Below are positions 1-6,653 of a stretch of 25,665 nt of DNA, one piece after another (positions within the stretch are counted from its first letter, which is position 1; each line of letters begins with the position of its first letter). The stretch is from positions 1 through 25,665 of the forward strand of contig JBHIEE010000029.1 in the NCBI GenBank assembly GCA_046760445.1. The letters run 5' to 3'. Origin of the DNA: JBHIEE01 sp046760445 (GTDB taxonomy: Bacteria > Acidobacteriota > Aminicenantia > JdFR-78). Position numbers and translations under genes: made by a program. The notes below the pieces were generated by a model, which had not been told where the DNA came from, ran no database searches, and saw only the letters and a list, made by a program, of their open reading frames with translations.

Positions 1-325
1 CAGAAATGTCAGCATAAGCTTCCCATAAAGTGATATCTACTGGTGAAATACTTTCTAATTCTGATAAATTGGAACCCTGTTCAATTTCATCAAAGTCATA
101 AAATCTAAAATCTAAGCTGCTATAAAAAATTAATTTATCTGATAACTGAGATTGAGCATTAATTCTTAAATTACTGTAAAGTCCGATAAAAGGAATATTT
201 TTATCTTGAATTTTTACTCTTTTCCATAATTCTAAATACCCAGGAAAATCAATTGAAAAACTATTTAAGGCTGTCATTATAATTATCACTCCGAGAGTAA
301 CAAGTATTTTTCTTCTTGTTATCAT
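1..325 (-). CDS. Outer-membrane beta-barrel-like protein, N-terminal part (runs off window)
   Basis: The first 108 codons of a gene that continues past the window edge. It starts at an ATG (323-325 on the plus strand) behind a strong AAGGAGG ribosome site. The product begins with a basic, hydrophobic signal peptide (about residues 1-23). Then come alternating polar and hydrophobic stretches rich in aromatic residues, such as FIGLYSNLRINAQ and LIFYSSLDFRFYDF, which look like antiparallel strands of an outer-membrane barrel. It is the third gene after an RND transporter and a LolA-like protein. Barrel proteins of this kind often accompany that pair, so it may be the outer-membrane partner of the exporter. 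The exact family is not recognisable from this fragment, and a plain secreted beta protein cannot be excluded. Confidence 0.7.
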   Translation of the reverse strand, partial: MITRRKILVTLGVIIIMTALNSFSIDFPGYLELWKRVKIQDKNIPFIGLYSNLRINAQSQLSDKLIFYSSLDFRFYDFDEIEQGSNLSELESISPVDITLWEAYADIS

Positions 326-376
326 CTCTTCCTCCTTAATCCATAATCCATCATTCCCCAATAACCAATAACAAAC

Positions 377-1141
377 TTATTTTCCCCCTCTTTTTAAACT
401 GCGGGTAGTAAACATAGTCTCAGATAACCCTAAATCAAAGTCAATTTGTTCAAATATAAGAGTAGTGAATCCACCTTTTTTAATATCTTCTAATTTAATC
501 TTTCTCGAAATCCAATATCCTTTTATTTTCTCCTGATTAGAAGCCTCCGTTCTTTTCCAAATCTTTCCTGAATTGTCATACATTTCCATTTCATTTGGAA
601 GAAAGCTTTCTTTATCCACCCACATTAAAATTTTAGAATAAGCCCTGTCTGAGTCAGGCTTCCTATTAAGTTCTAAAAGATAAGATTTTTCTGTTTCTTC
701 CTTAAGTTCTGCTTGATAGTGTTTAGTGTAATAGAAGGGAGATATATCCTCATAAGAAAAATCTGATCCCACAAAGCTCTGTCTTTTTGAATGGGAGGCA
801 ATTCTTCTTACTTTTCGATAACCAGGAAGATAAAGATACATCTGATCTTCGGCTTTAACTAAAAATCCAATATTTTTTACTTCTGCTGGTGAAGAAAATA
901 CTAAAAGTTGCAAATCATTATTTTCCCCTTTTCCTCTTTTTCCCCAAAATCTTATAATCCTCTCTTTCTTACTTCCTCTTTTACTGACGATAATCATCTT
1001 TATTACTCCCTGACTGTCTTTGGAAGCCTTTTGGGTTGCTTCAACTTTAACTAAAATTTCATCACCAGTTAAAGAAAAACTTAACTGAACATAAATCAGT
1101 ATTATCCCAATAAGTCCCAAAAAATTAATCCTTTTTCTCAT
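377..1141 (-). CDS. LolA-like outer membrane lipoprotein-sorting protein
   Basis: A 254-residue exported protein with a signal peptide at about residues 1-24. The central part has the signature of the LolA-like 'outer membrane lipoprotein-sorting protein' family: FSSPAEVKNIGFLVK, then MYLYLPGYRKVRRI, then SFVGSDFSYEDISP. Family members are periplasmic, with an open half-barrel that carries lipid or lipoprotein. The length matches the family. It starts at an ATG with AAGGAGG upstream. It sits between an RND/MMPL transporter and a barrel-like protein, a very common trio, which suggests that the three export a lipid or amphiphile to or through the outer membrane. It is probably co-transcribed with the transporter from the TetR-controlled promoter. 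The cargo is unknown. Confidence 0.85.
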   Translation of the reverse strand: MRKRINFLGLIGIILIYVQLSFSLTGDEILVKVEATQKASKDSQGVIKMIIVSKRGSKKERIIRFWGKRGKGENNDLQLLVFSSPAEVKNIGFLVKAEDQMYLYLPGYRKVRRIASHSKRQSFVGSDFSYEDISPFYYTKHYQAELKEETEKSYLLELNRKPDSDRAYSKILMWVDKESFLPNEMEMYDNSGKIWKRTEASNQEKIKGYWISRKIKLEDIKKGGFTTLIFEQIDFDLGLSETMFTTRSLKRGGK

Positions 1142-1157
1142 TTTCAGCCTCCTTAAT

Positions 1158-1219
1158 TCGTAAATTGTAAATCGTAAATTGAAAAAACATTTTTACGGTT
1201 CACGATTTGCGATTAACGA
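1158..1219. repeat. Imperfect inverted repeat overlapping the 3' end of the RND gene
   Basis: Two arms, 1158-1184 and 1192-1219, are reverse complements with about five differences, several of them G-U compatible. The arms consist of short A/T-rich units of the TCGTAAAT / AATCGTAA type. The right arm encodes the last residues and the stop codon (1200-1202) of the RND transporter gene. The RNA could form a long weak hairpin between the transporter and lolA-like cistrons. There is no clear U-tract, so it looks more like a dispersed repeat than a terminator. Confidence 0.6.
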
Positions 1220-4016
1220 GATTATGATTAAATCCCAAAATTCTTATTAATGTCGGGATTAGAGTTAAGACTGACAAAGTTACTAAAATTAAAGCCACAA
1301 GATTCACTATCGCAAAATTCCTGATAATTTTAAGCGAGGAGGTAAGAAGAACTCCTAAACCAGCCATAGTAGTAAAATTAGCAGCAACTACTGCTTTACC
1401 GACTTGGGTTACAGTTAAAGAAATAGCTTGGGCTATATCTTTTCCTTCTTTTATTTCTTTTCTGGTGCGGTGCATAAAGTGAATCGCTCCATCAATGCCT
1501 AAGCCAATGATTAATCCTCCAGTTAACACTGTGCCGAAATCAAGAGGGATGCGGAAATAGCCCATAAAACCTAAAGTCAAAAGAAAAGGAAAGAGAACAG
1601 AAATAATTGAAATAAGAGCTCCTTTCAAGGAACGAAGAATTAAAAAAGTGAAAAGAAAAACAATGATTGTTGCCATAACAAGGCTTTGAATCTGACTGTG
1701 ATGAAGGAGAAAAAGAAATCTTCTGCCAAAAGAGGGAGTTCCGGTCTGTTTTACTTCAAAATCAAGTCTTTCTATAATATTATCTTCTGGGATTTTTATT
1801 TTAATAGACTCTTTCAAACTTATTATTGGATTCTCTGTAAAACCTTGCCATAAAAGACCCATAACTCTTTTCCTGTAATTCTCATTGTTTTTGGCTTTAT
1901 TTGGAAGAAAATTTTTTATTTTATTCCATAAAAATTCAACTCTTTGCTTTCTTAAAGCTTCTTTAAGTTTGATAGAAAGACTGGCTGCCAAATCTTTTAA
2001 ATCTTCACTGTCTTCAGTAGGTAATATCTCACTCAAAAATTTAAAAATTCCTTTCTCATTATAATCCTCAGGAAAGAGTTTTATTATTGTCTCTATTTTT
2101 TCTTTTTCAAGCTCAATCTCTGCTTCTTCACTCTCAAGATATGCTCTGATAATCTTCTCTCTCTGTGAGAGGTTAAGTTTTCCAGATTCTTTTATTATCT
2201 CCCTAAAAATTATATTCTTAATATTTTCTTTTTGAATCTTTTTCTGAGCATAAGCTTGAGTGAGCCAATTTATTTCTTGAGCGAGTTCCTGGCTTATTAC
2301 TGAGTAAAGATTTATCTTTTCAGTCTCAGTAAGATCTTGAGTATTTATTCTGACTACTGGATTAGTAAGTTCTTGGAAAATAAATTCATCTATCTGGTTA
2401 GCCGTGTTAGTGTTGATCTTGGTTTCTGTATCTTTAATATAAGTGTTAATAATACCCTGTTCCTTATTCTCGGTAATAATTCGTTTCAAAGACTCCTGCC
2501 CTTCCAAGAAGAAGTATAGATTATCAGCTTGAGCTTTTGTTTCAGGGATAGAGAAATATCCGTTTAAAAGCCAGTTCTCCTCAGCTAAAAAATCCACTAC
2601 TGAAAGATGAGCTCCCAGGAGAGGAATTGACCTCATGAAATTTTCTGCTTTTTGAATAACTCTTAAAAGCATAGGACTTCTAAAGTCACCCTTGAAATAT
2701 AAAATGACTGGATAAGAACCTCCGAATCTCTGCTGGAGAATCTTCATTGCTTTCCGGGGGGAACTATTTTTGGGAAGAGTATCAGCCATATTGGTAGAAG
2801 TATAAATTTTAAAAATCCCGATCACGGAGAAAAGAGCAATGACTAATAAGAAAACAAAGAATTTCTTATAATTCTTAGAGGTTATTTCTTGAATCTTACT
2901 GAGGAAGGGAATAATAATGTCTTTTTTCTTAATTATTTTTTGAGCTTTAAAATTTCCAAAAGAAAGAATTGATGGTAGAAAAACGATTGTCAGGCTCATA
3001 GCTATCCCTAATCCGATAGCTATAGAAATCCCAAAATTTTGAAGCACTGATATTCTGGTAAAAGCAAAGGTGAAAAGCCCAGCCATAGTGGTGATAGCAG
3101 ACATAAAAATTGGTGAACTTATTTCCATTACACTTGATATTGGTTCTCCTTTCCGGAAATAATGGTTTAAAAAGTGAACCGTATAATCTGAAGCCATAAC
3201 AATTAATAAAATAACCACTGCCACAGTGAGCATATTTATTGTGCCATCAAAAAGACCTTCAATACCAAACAGCCAAACAACGCTAATTCCAGCTAAAAGA
3301 AGAGGAAGAAGAATCCCACTCAATTTCCGAAACCCAAGAAAAAGAATTAAGCACATTATTAAAATAATAAAAGGGATTCGAGTTTTAAATTCCTCATTCA
3401 TATATTTATCCGTATAAAAGTTATTAGCTGGATCTCCACCAATATAAACCTTCTCTTTTAAATTAAGCTTTTCAGTTACATTTATTATCTTTTGTGAAGT
3501 TTTTATTTCGTCAGCTTCATCCTTTATATTGGCTATGACAATTGTGTATCGAGCATCCTCTGAAATTAACACATTTTTATAAAGCTCTTTAGACATAATA
3601 TATTCTTTAAGCTCTTTTAATCTTTGAGGAATGTGAGGAATTTCATCTATTAAATCTCGGACTTCAATCCCATCTTCTACTTTTCTAATATCGATGGCAT
3701 TTGTCAGGCTTGTTACATTATAGAGTTCTTCTACTTCCTCTAAGGCTTTGGTTAATTTTTCAATTTTACAGAGTGAATGTTCGGTAAAAACATCTCCTAA
3801 ATCAAGAATAACAAAAACTACTGAATTAGAAGCAAATATTTTCCCTGTTTCTTTGAAGAGCTTAGTTACCTTATCTTTTTGAGGAAGCCAGGTATCCATA
3901 TCATTATTTACCTCAAGCTTGTGCGTTTGAATAAGTAAGAAAATAGTAAGGAATGACACAAAAAGAATAACAATAATTCTATATCTAATGAAAATTTTAG
4001 CTAATGTCTTGACCAT
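1200..4016 (-). CDS. RND/MMPL-family transporter (HAE3-like exporter)
   Basis: A 938-residue inner-membrane protein with the duplicated RND plan. There is one membrane segment near residues 9-28, a periplasmic domain, a block of five segments at about 215-355, another segment near 385, a second periplasmic domain, and a final block at about 770-925. Paired motifs ending in ASDYTVHFLNHYFR and GLGIDGAIHFMHR mark the two halves of an MMPL/HAE3 transporter. The second periplasmic domain is long, and about residues 500-740 are strongly charged and helical. The gene starts at ATG 4016 behind a purine-rich GAGGGAAAGAG. It is followed by a LolA-like protein and a barrel-like protein, and a TetR-type operator lies upstream. 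The substrate is unknown; lipids, hopanoids or amphiphilic drugs are typical of the family. The last few residues come from a repeat, so the native C-terminus may have been altered. Confidence 0.88.
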   Translation of the reverse strand: MVKTLAKIFIRYRIIVILFVSFLTIFLLIQTHKLEVNNDMDTWLPQKDKVTKLFKETGKIFASNSVVFVILDLGDVFTEHSLCKIEKLTKALEEVEELYNVTSLTNAIDIRKVEDGIEVRDLIDEIPHIPQRLKELKEYIMSKELYKNVLISEDARYTIVIANIKDEADEIKTSQKIINVTEKLNLKEKVYIGGDPANNFYTDKYMNEEFKTRIPFIILIMCLILFLGFRKLSGILLPLLLAGISVVWLFGIEGLFDGTINMLTVAVVILLIVMASDYTVHFLNHYFRKGEPISSVMEISSPIFMSAITTMAGLFTFAFTRISVLQNFGISIAIGLGIAMSLTIVFLPSILSFGNFKAQKIIKKKDIIIPFLSKIQEITSKNYKKFFVFLLVIALFSVIGIFKIYTSTNMADTLPKNSSPRKAMKILQQRFGGSYPVILYFKGDFRSPMLLRVIQKAENFMRSIPLLGAHLSVVDFLAEENWLLNGYFSIPETKAQADNLYFFLEGQESLKRIITENKEQGIINTYIKDTETKINTNTANQIDEFIFQELTNPVVRINTQDLTETEKINLYSVISQELAQEINWLTQAYAQKKIQKENIKNIIFREIIKESGKLNLSQREKIIRAYLESEEAEIELEKEKIETIIKLFPEDYNEKGIFKFLSEILPTEDSEDLKDLAASLSIKLKEALRKQRVEFLWNKIKNFLPNKAKNNENYRKRVMGLLWQGFTENPIISLKESIKIKIPEDNIIERLDFEVKQTGTPSFGRRFLFLLHHSQIQSLVMATIIVFLFTFLILRSLKGALISIISVLFPFLLTLGFMGYFRIPLDFGTVLTGGLIIGLGIDGAIHFMHRTRKEIKEGKDIAQAISLTVTQVGKAVVAANFTTMAGLGVLLTSSLKIIRNFAIVNLVALILVTLSVLTLIPTLIRILGFNHNLVNRKS

Positions 4017-4044
4017 CTTTCTCTTTCCCTCTATTGCCTAATTG

Positions 4045-4083
4045 ATTATACTTTATAATCTGTCATAAAACGACCAGTCGGTT
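4045..4083 (-). promoter_or_regulatory. RND operon promoter with TetR-type operator
   Basis: A near-palindrome AAACGAC-CA-GTCGGTT at 4068-4083 closely matches the site in front of tetR (AACCGAC-TA-GTCAGTA). Reading on the minus strand, a perfect TATAAT (4045-4050) lies 17 bases beyond a poor -35 (TCGTTT, 4068-4073) that falls inside the operator. Repressor binding there would block RNA polymerase. The transporter ATG is about 30 bases downstream. Confidence 0.6.
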
Positions 4084-4116
4084 CGTCTATTAGCCAAAAA
4101 AATATATACAAAACTA

Positions 4117-4155
4117 ATTGAAGAATTATGGGATTGAGGAATTATGGGATTTGAA
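4117..4155. repeat. A/T-rich repeat, left flank of the four-helix-bundle unit
   Basis: It contains AATTATGGGATT twice (4124-4135 and 4140-4151). The whole stretch resembles the reverse complement of 4564-4601, on the other side of the small gene, so the pair forms loose terminal inverted repeats about 0.45 kb apart. Confidence 0.5.
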
Positions 4156-4193
4156 AAGTCGGTATCCCAACAAGTGAATTTCTCAATCATTTA

Positions 4194-4568
4194 TCAACTC
4201 CCGGTTTCGTAATCCCTCAAATACTTCCTAAATCCTTTGATTTGCTTCCGGCATTCAGAGGCTATCTCCTAAACCTCATCGAACTGACTCTGTTTAATAT
4301 ATGCACAGTCCAATGCTCGATATAACTGGGATTGTACTTCACTACAAGATCTCTGGGAGTACCCCAAGAAGCGGATAAACTCCCGAGTGGTGCCAGCGTC
4401 AAACCCTTCTGCAATGTTGTCCATGACCGAGTCAGCAGCACCCCATAGCTGATTCCTTAGACTGAAGTCTTTTTGAAACTTCGGCTCATTGATTAGACCA
4501 AAAATGGCTTGGCATAACTCCCTTGCTTTGATCCAACATGGCAATTCCTCAAATCTCTTGTAATTCAT
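4194..4568 (-). pseudogene. Four-helix-bundle (S23/IVP-like) protein gene interrupted by an amber codon
   Basis: From ATG 4568 the frame encodes 99 residues of a 'four helix bundle' protein of the family linked to 23S rRNA intervening sequences. Typical features are FEELPCWIKARELC, NQLWGAADSVMDNIAEG and EFIRFLGYSQRSCSE. It then stops at TAG (4269-4271), just after QFDEV. Past this stop the same frame continues for 24 more codons, with EIASECRKQIKGFRKYL, to TGA at 4194-4196. That matches the family's usual final helix and gives 124 codons, the usual length. The amber codon therefore stands where a residue such as Tyr is expected. The gene is probably a recent pseudogene or makes a truncated product; read-through or a base-call error are alternatives. 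Its bases are visibly richer in G+C than its neighbours, which suggests transfer. The function of the family is unknown. Confidence 0.75.
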
Positions 4569-4601
4569 AATTCCCCAATTCGCAATTCCTAATTCCTCAA
4601 T
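4564..4601. repeat. A/T-rich repeat, right flank, covering the small gene's start and the tetR stop
   Basis: Built of AATTC / GGAATTAG-like units, and an inverted counterpart of 4117-4155. It contains the ATG of the four-helix-bundle gene (4566-4568) and the last codons and TAG stop of tetR (4589-4591). The tail of the regulator (LLRN) is therefore encoded by repeat sequence. Confidence 0.5.
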
Positions 4602-5182
4602 AATATCCCTTTAAATAAAATGTCAGAAAAATCCTGCCAAATTTTAGAAAAATCCCTTTTTTTATGAATCTGTAAATCTTTAATTAATAAGCCATCTATA
4701 CAAGCCAATATGATCACAGCCAATGAATCGGTATTGATAGGCCTCAAGATACCCTTTTTCACCGCTTCATCCAGGACGCTTTTTATTTTTTCCTGCCACA
4801 TCTGATAGACCTCGTCTAATTTTTTTCTTATCATCTCATCTCTTGTGGCTTCAGCTATAAACTCTAACCAAAAGCACCCCCCAAAGGGGTCCTCTTGATG
4901 CCTCTCAAAAAAAAGGACACCCGCGTCTTTAAATAACTCAGGAGTAATTTCCTTTTTTATTGTTTCTTCCCAAAAGGCAATATCTTCTTCTAAATGTCGA
5001 TCAATTAATGCTAAAAAAATGTCTCTTTTGCTCTTAAAGTACCAATATATTCCTCCTTTGCTTAAGCCTGATTCTTGAACTATATCTTCCATAGTGGTTT
5101 CGTGATAACCATTTTTAGAAAAGCACCTAATAGCTGCCTCTAATATTTGATTTTTTCTTTCTAACTCTTTTTTTTTTGTCAT
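4589..5182 (-). CDS. TetR/AcrR-family transcriptional repressor
   Basis: A 197-residue regulator. The N-terminal winged region holds the classic TetR helix-turn-helix at about residues 28-50: TTMEDIVQESGLSKGGIYWYF, followed by KSKRDIFLALI. The rest is the all-helical ligand-binding and dimerisation domain, which is too variable to predict an inducer. The ATG at 5182 has GGAG six bases upstream. A palindromic site overlaps its own -10 box, and a matching site lies in front of the RND transporter. It most likely represses itself and the RND/LolA/barrel operon until an amphiphilic ligand binds. Its last residues are encoded by a repeat, so the C-terminus may differ from that of relatives. Confidence 0.9.
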   Translation of the reverse strand: MTKKKELERKNQILEAAIRCFSKNGYHETTMEDIVQESGLSKGGIYWYFKSKRDIFLALIDRHLEEDIAFWEETIKKEITPELFKDAGVLFFERHQEDPFGGCFWLEFIAEATRDEMIRKKLDEVYQMWQEKIKSVLDEAVKKGILRPINTDSLAVIILACIDGLLIKDLQIHKKRDFSKIWQDFSDILFKGILLRN

Positions 5183-5194
5183 TTAAATCTCCAA

Positions 5195-5235
5195 ACCGAC
5201 TAGTCAGTATAATTAAAAAAAAATTAAAATGTCAA
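5195..5235 (-). promoter_or_regulatory. tetR promoter with autoregulatory operator
   Basis: On the minus strand, TTGACA (5230-5235) and TATACT (5206-5211) are separated by 18 bases, a near-consensus housekeeping promoter. The palindrome AACCGAC-TA-GTCAGTA (5194-5209) overlaps the -10 box and the likely start site. This is a typical layout for autorepression by a TetR protein. Confidence 0.65.
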
Positions 5236-5242
5236 GTAAAAA

Positions 5243-5271
5243 TTGACATCTTTTTGACATTTATTTATAGT
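5243..5271 (+). promoter_or_regulatory. Promoter of the phosphoglycerate mutase gene
   Basis: TTGACA (5243-5248) and TATAGT (5266-5271) with a 17-base spacer, pointing at the mutase. A second TTGACA lies at 5254-5259 with a weaker -10 match. The leader would be about 125 bases and contains two hairpin-forming segments. It is divergent from the tetR promoter, with only about 10 bases between the two -35 boxes. Confidence 0.55.
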
Positions 5272-5302
5272 TTTATTTAAATGATTGCACAGATTTTAAA
5301 AA

Positions 5303-5385
5303 GATTACACAAATACTATAAAAGGAGCAATCGGTGTAATCATAATACACGAGCCCCGTATAGATCCCTTTAGGATTCTACGGAG
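5303..5385 (+). other. Two hairpins in the mutase leader
   Basis: GATTACAC (5303-5310) is matched exactly by GTGTAATC (5334-5341). A G+C-richer hairpin follows: CCGTA (5356-5360) pairs with TACGG (5379-5383), and inside it ATCC (5364-5367) pairs with GGAT (5373-5376) around a CTTTA loop. No U-tract follows. No known riboswitch class is recognised. The segments may be structural leader elements or a small dispersed palindrome. Confidence 0.4.
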
Positions 5386-5402
5386 CGAGAGTATATCTTG
5401 TT

Positions 5403-6605
5403 ATGGATAGAGAAAAACTAATTAGCCAGATAGCTGTTGAAACTAAGTCGAAAATAGTCCTATTAGTAGTAGACGGGTTGGGTGGCCTGCCGATAAATGG
5501 TCATACTGAATTAGAAGCTGCTAACACACCCAATCTGGATGAATTAGCTCAAAAAAGTATCTGTGGTTTATCTGATTCTGTATTAATGGGAATCACTCCA
5601 GGAAGCGGCCCAGCTCACTTAGCGCTTTTCGGTTATGATCCCTTCAAATATATCTTAGGCAGAGGAATTTTAGAAGCCTTAGGAATTGGTATTGAAGTAG
5701 AAAAAAATGATTTAGTTGCCAGGGGAAATTTTGCCAGTTTAAAGCAGGGAGTAATAATCGACCGCCGGGCAGGCCGAATTTCAACCGAAGAAAATAAAAA
5801 ATTATGTCAATTTTTGCAAAATAAAATTAAAGAGATAGAAAAAATAAAAATTTTCCTTTTTCCAGGTAAAGAGCACAGATTTGTTCTTAAATTACAAGGA
5901 GAAAATCTATATGATTGTTTGACTGATGCTGATCCCCAGAAAGAAAACCAACCAATAAAATATACCACCCCTTTGAATGAAGAAGCAACCTATACTTCTC
6001 GAATAGTGAATCAATTTATCAATCAGGCAACTGAGGTTCTTAAAGAAAGCTTTCCAGCTAACACAGTTTTATTAAGGGGATTTTCCAAGCATCCTCATTT
6101 GCCTACAATGAGTGAATTATTTAAACTAACTCCACTGGCTATTGCTCATTACCCAATGTATAAAGGTTTGGCTCAATTAGTGGGAATGGAAGTGGTAGAT
6201 GTTGGCTCTGAAATAGAAGAAGCGTTTGCTGTTCTTAGAGATAAATATGCTTTTTATGATTTTTTTTACATTCATATCAAAAAGACAGATTCCTATGGAG
6301 AAGATGGAAATTTTGAGGGTAAAGTAAGGACAATTGAGCAAGTAGATAAATATATACCTCAAATATTAGCTTTAAACCCAGAGGTCTTGGTTGTGACTGC
6401 TGATCATTCCACCCCTAGTTTGTTAAAATCACATTCCTGGCATCCCAATCCTTTTCTTCTTTACTCAAAATATATCATTCCTGATAGGGCAAAAAAATTT
6501 ACTGAATTAGAATGCGCTCATGGTTATCTGGGTCGCTTTCAAGCAGTCAATGCTCTTCTTTTAATGTTAGCTTATGCCTTAAAACTCAAGAAATTTGGCG
6601 CTTAG
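5403..6605 (+). CDS. apgM: Archaeal-type cofactor-independent phosphoglycerate mutase
   Basis: A 400-residue cytoplasmic enzyme that interconverts 3- and 2-phosphoglycerate in glycolysis and gluconeogenesis. It belongs to the alkaline-phosphatase superfamily, ApgM branch. Visible signatures are LLVVDGLGGLP (metal site), ELEAANTPNLD, ITPGSGPAHLALFGYDP with the nucleophilic Ser, TADHSTP, SWHPNPFLL and CAHGYLGR. The length is typical. The metal-site motif usually written TDxxGHDG reads TDSYGEDG here, so a Glu replaces the usual His ligand; I believe this occurs in a bacterial subgroup but cannot check. The start is the only sensible ATG, although the nearest GGAG is 17 bases away, which is unusually far. 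The gene stands alone on the plus strand and converges with the M16 pair. Confidence 0.92.
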   Translation: MDREKLISQIAVETKSKIVLLVVDGLGGLPINGHTELEAANTPNLDELAQKSICGLSDSVLMGITPGSGPAHLALFGYDPFKYILGRGILEALGIGIEVEKNDLVARGNFASLKQGVIIDRRAGRISTEENKKLCQFLQNKIKEIEKIKIFLFPGKEHRFVLKLQGENLYDCLTDADPQKENQPIKYTTPLNEEATYTSRIVNQFINQATEVLKESFPANTVLLRGFSKHPHLPTMSELFKLTPLAIAHYPMYKGLAQLVGMEVVDVGSEIEEAFAVLRDKYAFYDFFYIHIKKTDSYGEDGNFEGKVRTIEQVDKYIPQILALNPEVLVVTADHSTPSLLKSHSWHPNPFLLYSKYIIPDRAKKFTELECAHGYLGRFQAVNALLLMLAYALKLKKFGA

Positions 6606-6622
6606 TACTTTCATTCCCTCTT

Positions 6623-6653
6623 AGAGCTTAGCTATTTCTATAAGAGCTCTTTT
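6623..6653. terminator. Possible weak bidirectional terminator between convergent genes
   Basis: AGAGCTTA (6623-6630) pairs imperfectly with TAAGAGCTCT (6641-6650), and a short T-run follows on the plus strand. The core AAGAGCTCTT (6642-6651) is itself a perfect palindrome. It lies between the mutase stop (6603-6605) and the end of the M16 gene (6638), whose last codons it covers. The stem is imperfect and the T-run short, so the call is tentative. Confidence 0.3.

Noticed and set aside
4269..4271. Recoding of TAG as an amino acid in this organism
   Set aside because: TAG also ends the mutase gene (6603-6605), an M16 gene (6638-6640) and tetR (4589-4591) at natural lengths, so general reassignment is unlikely.
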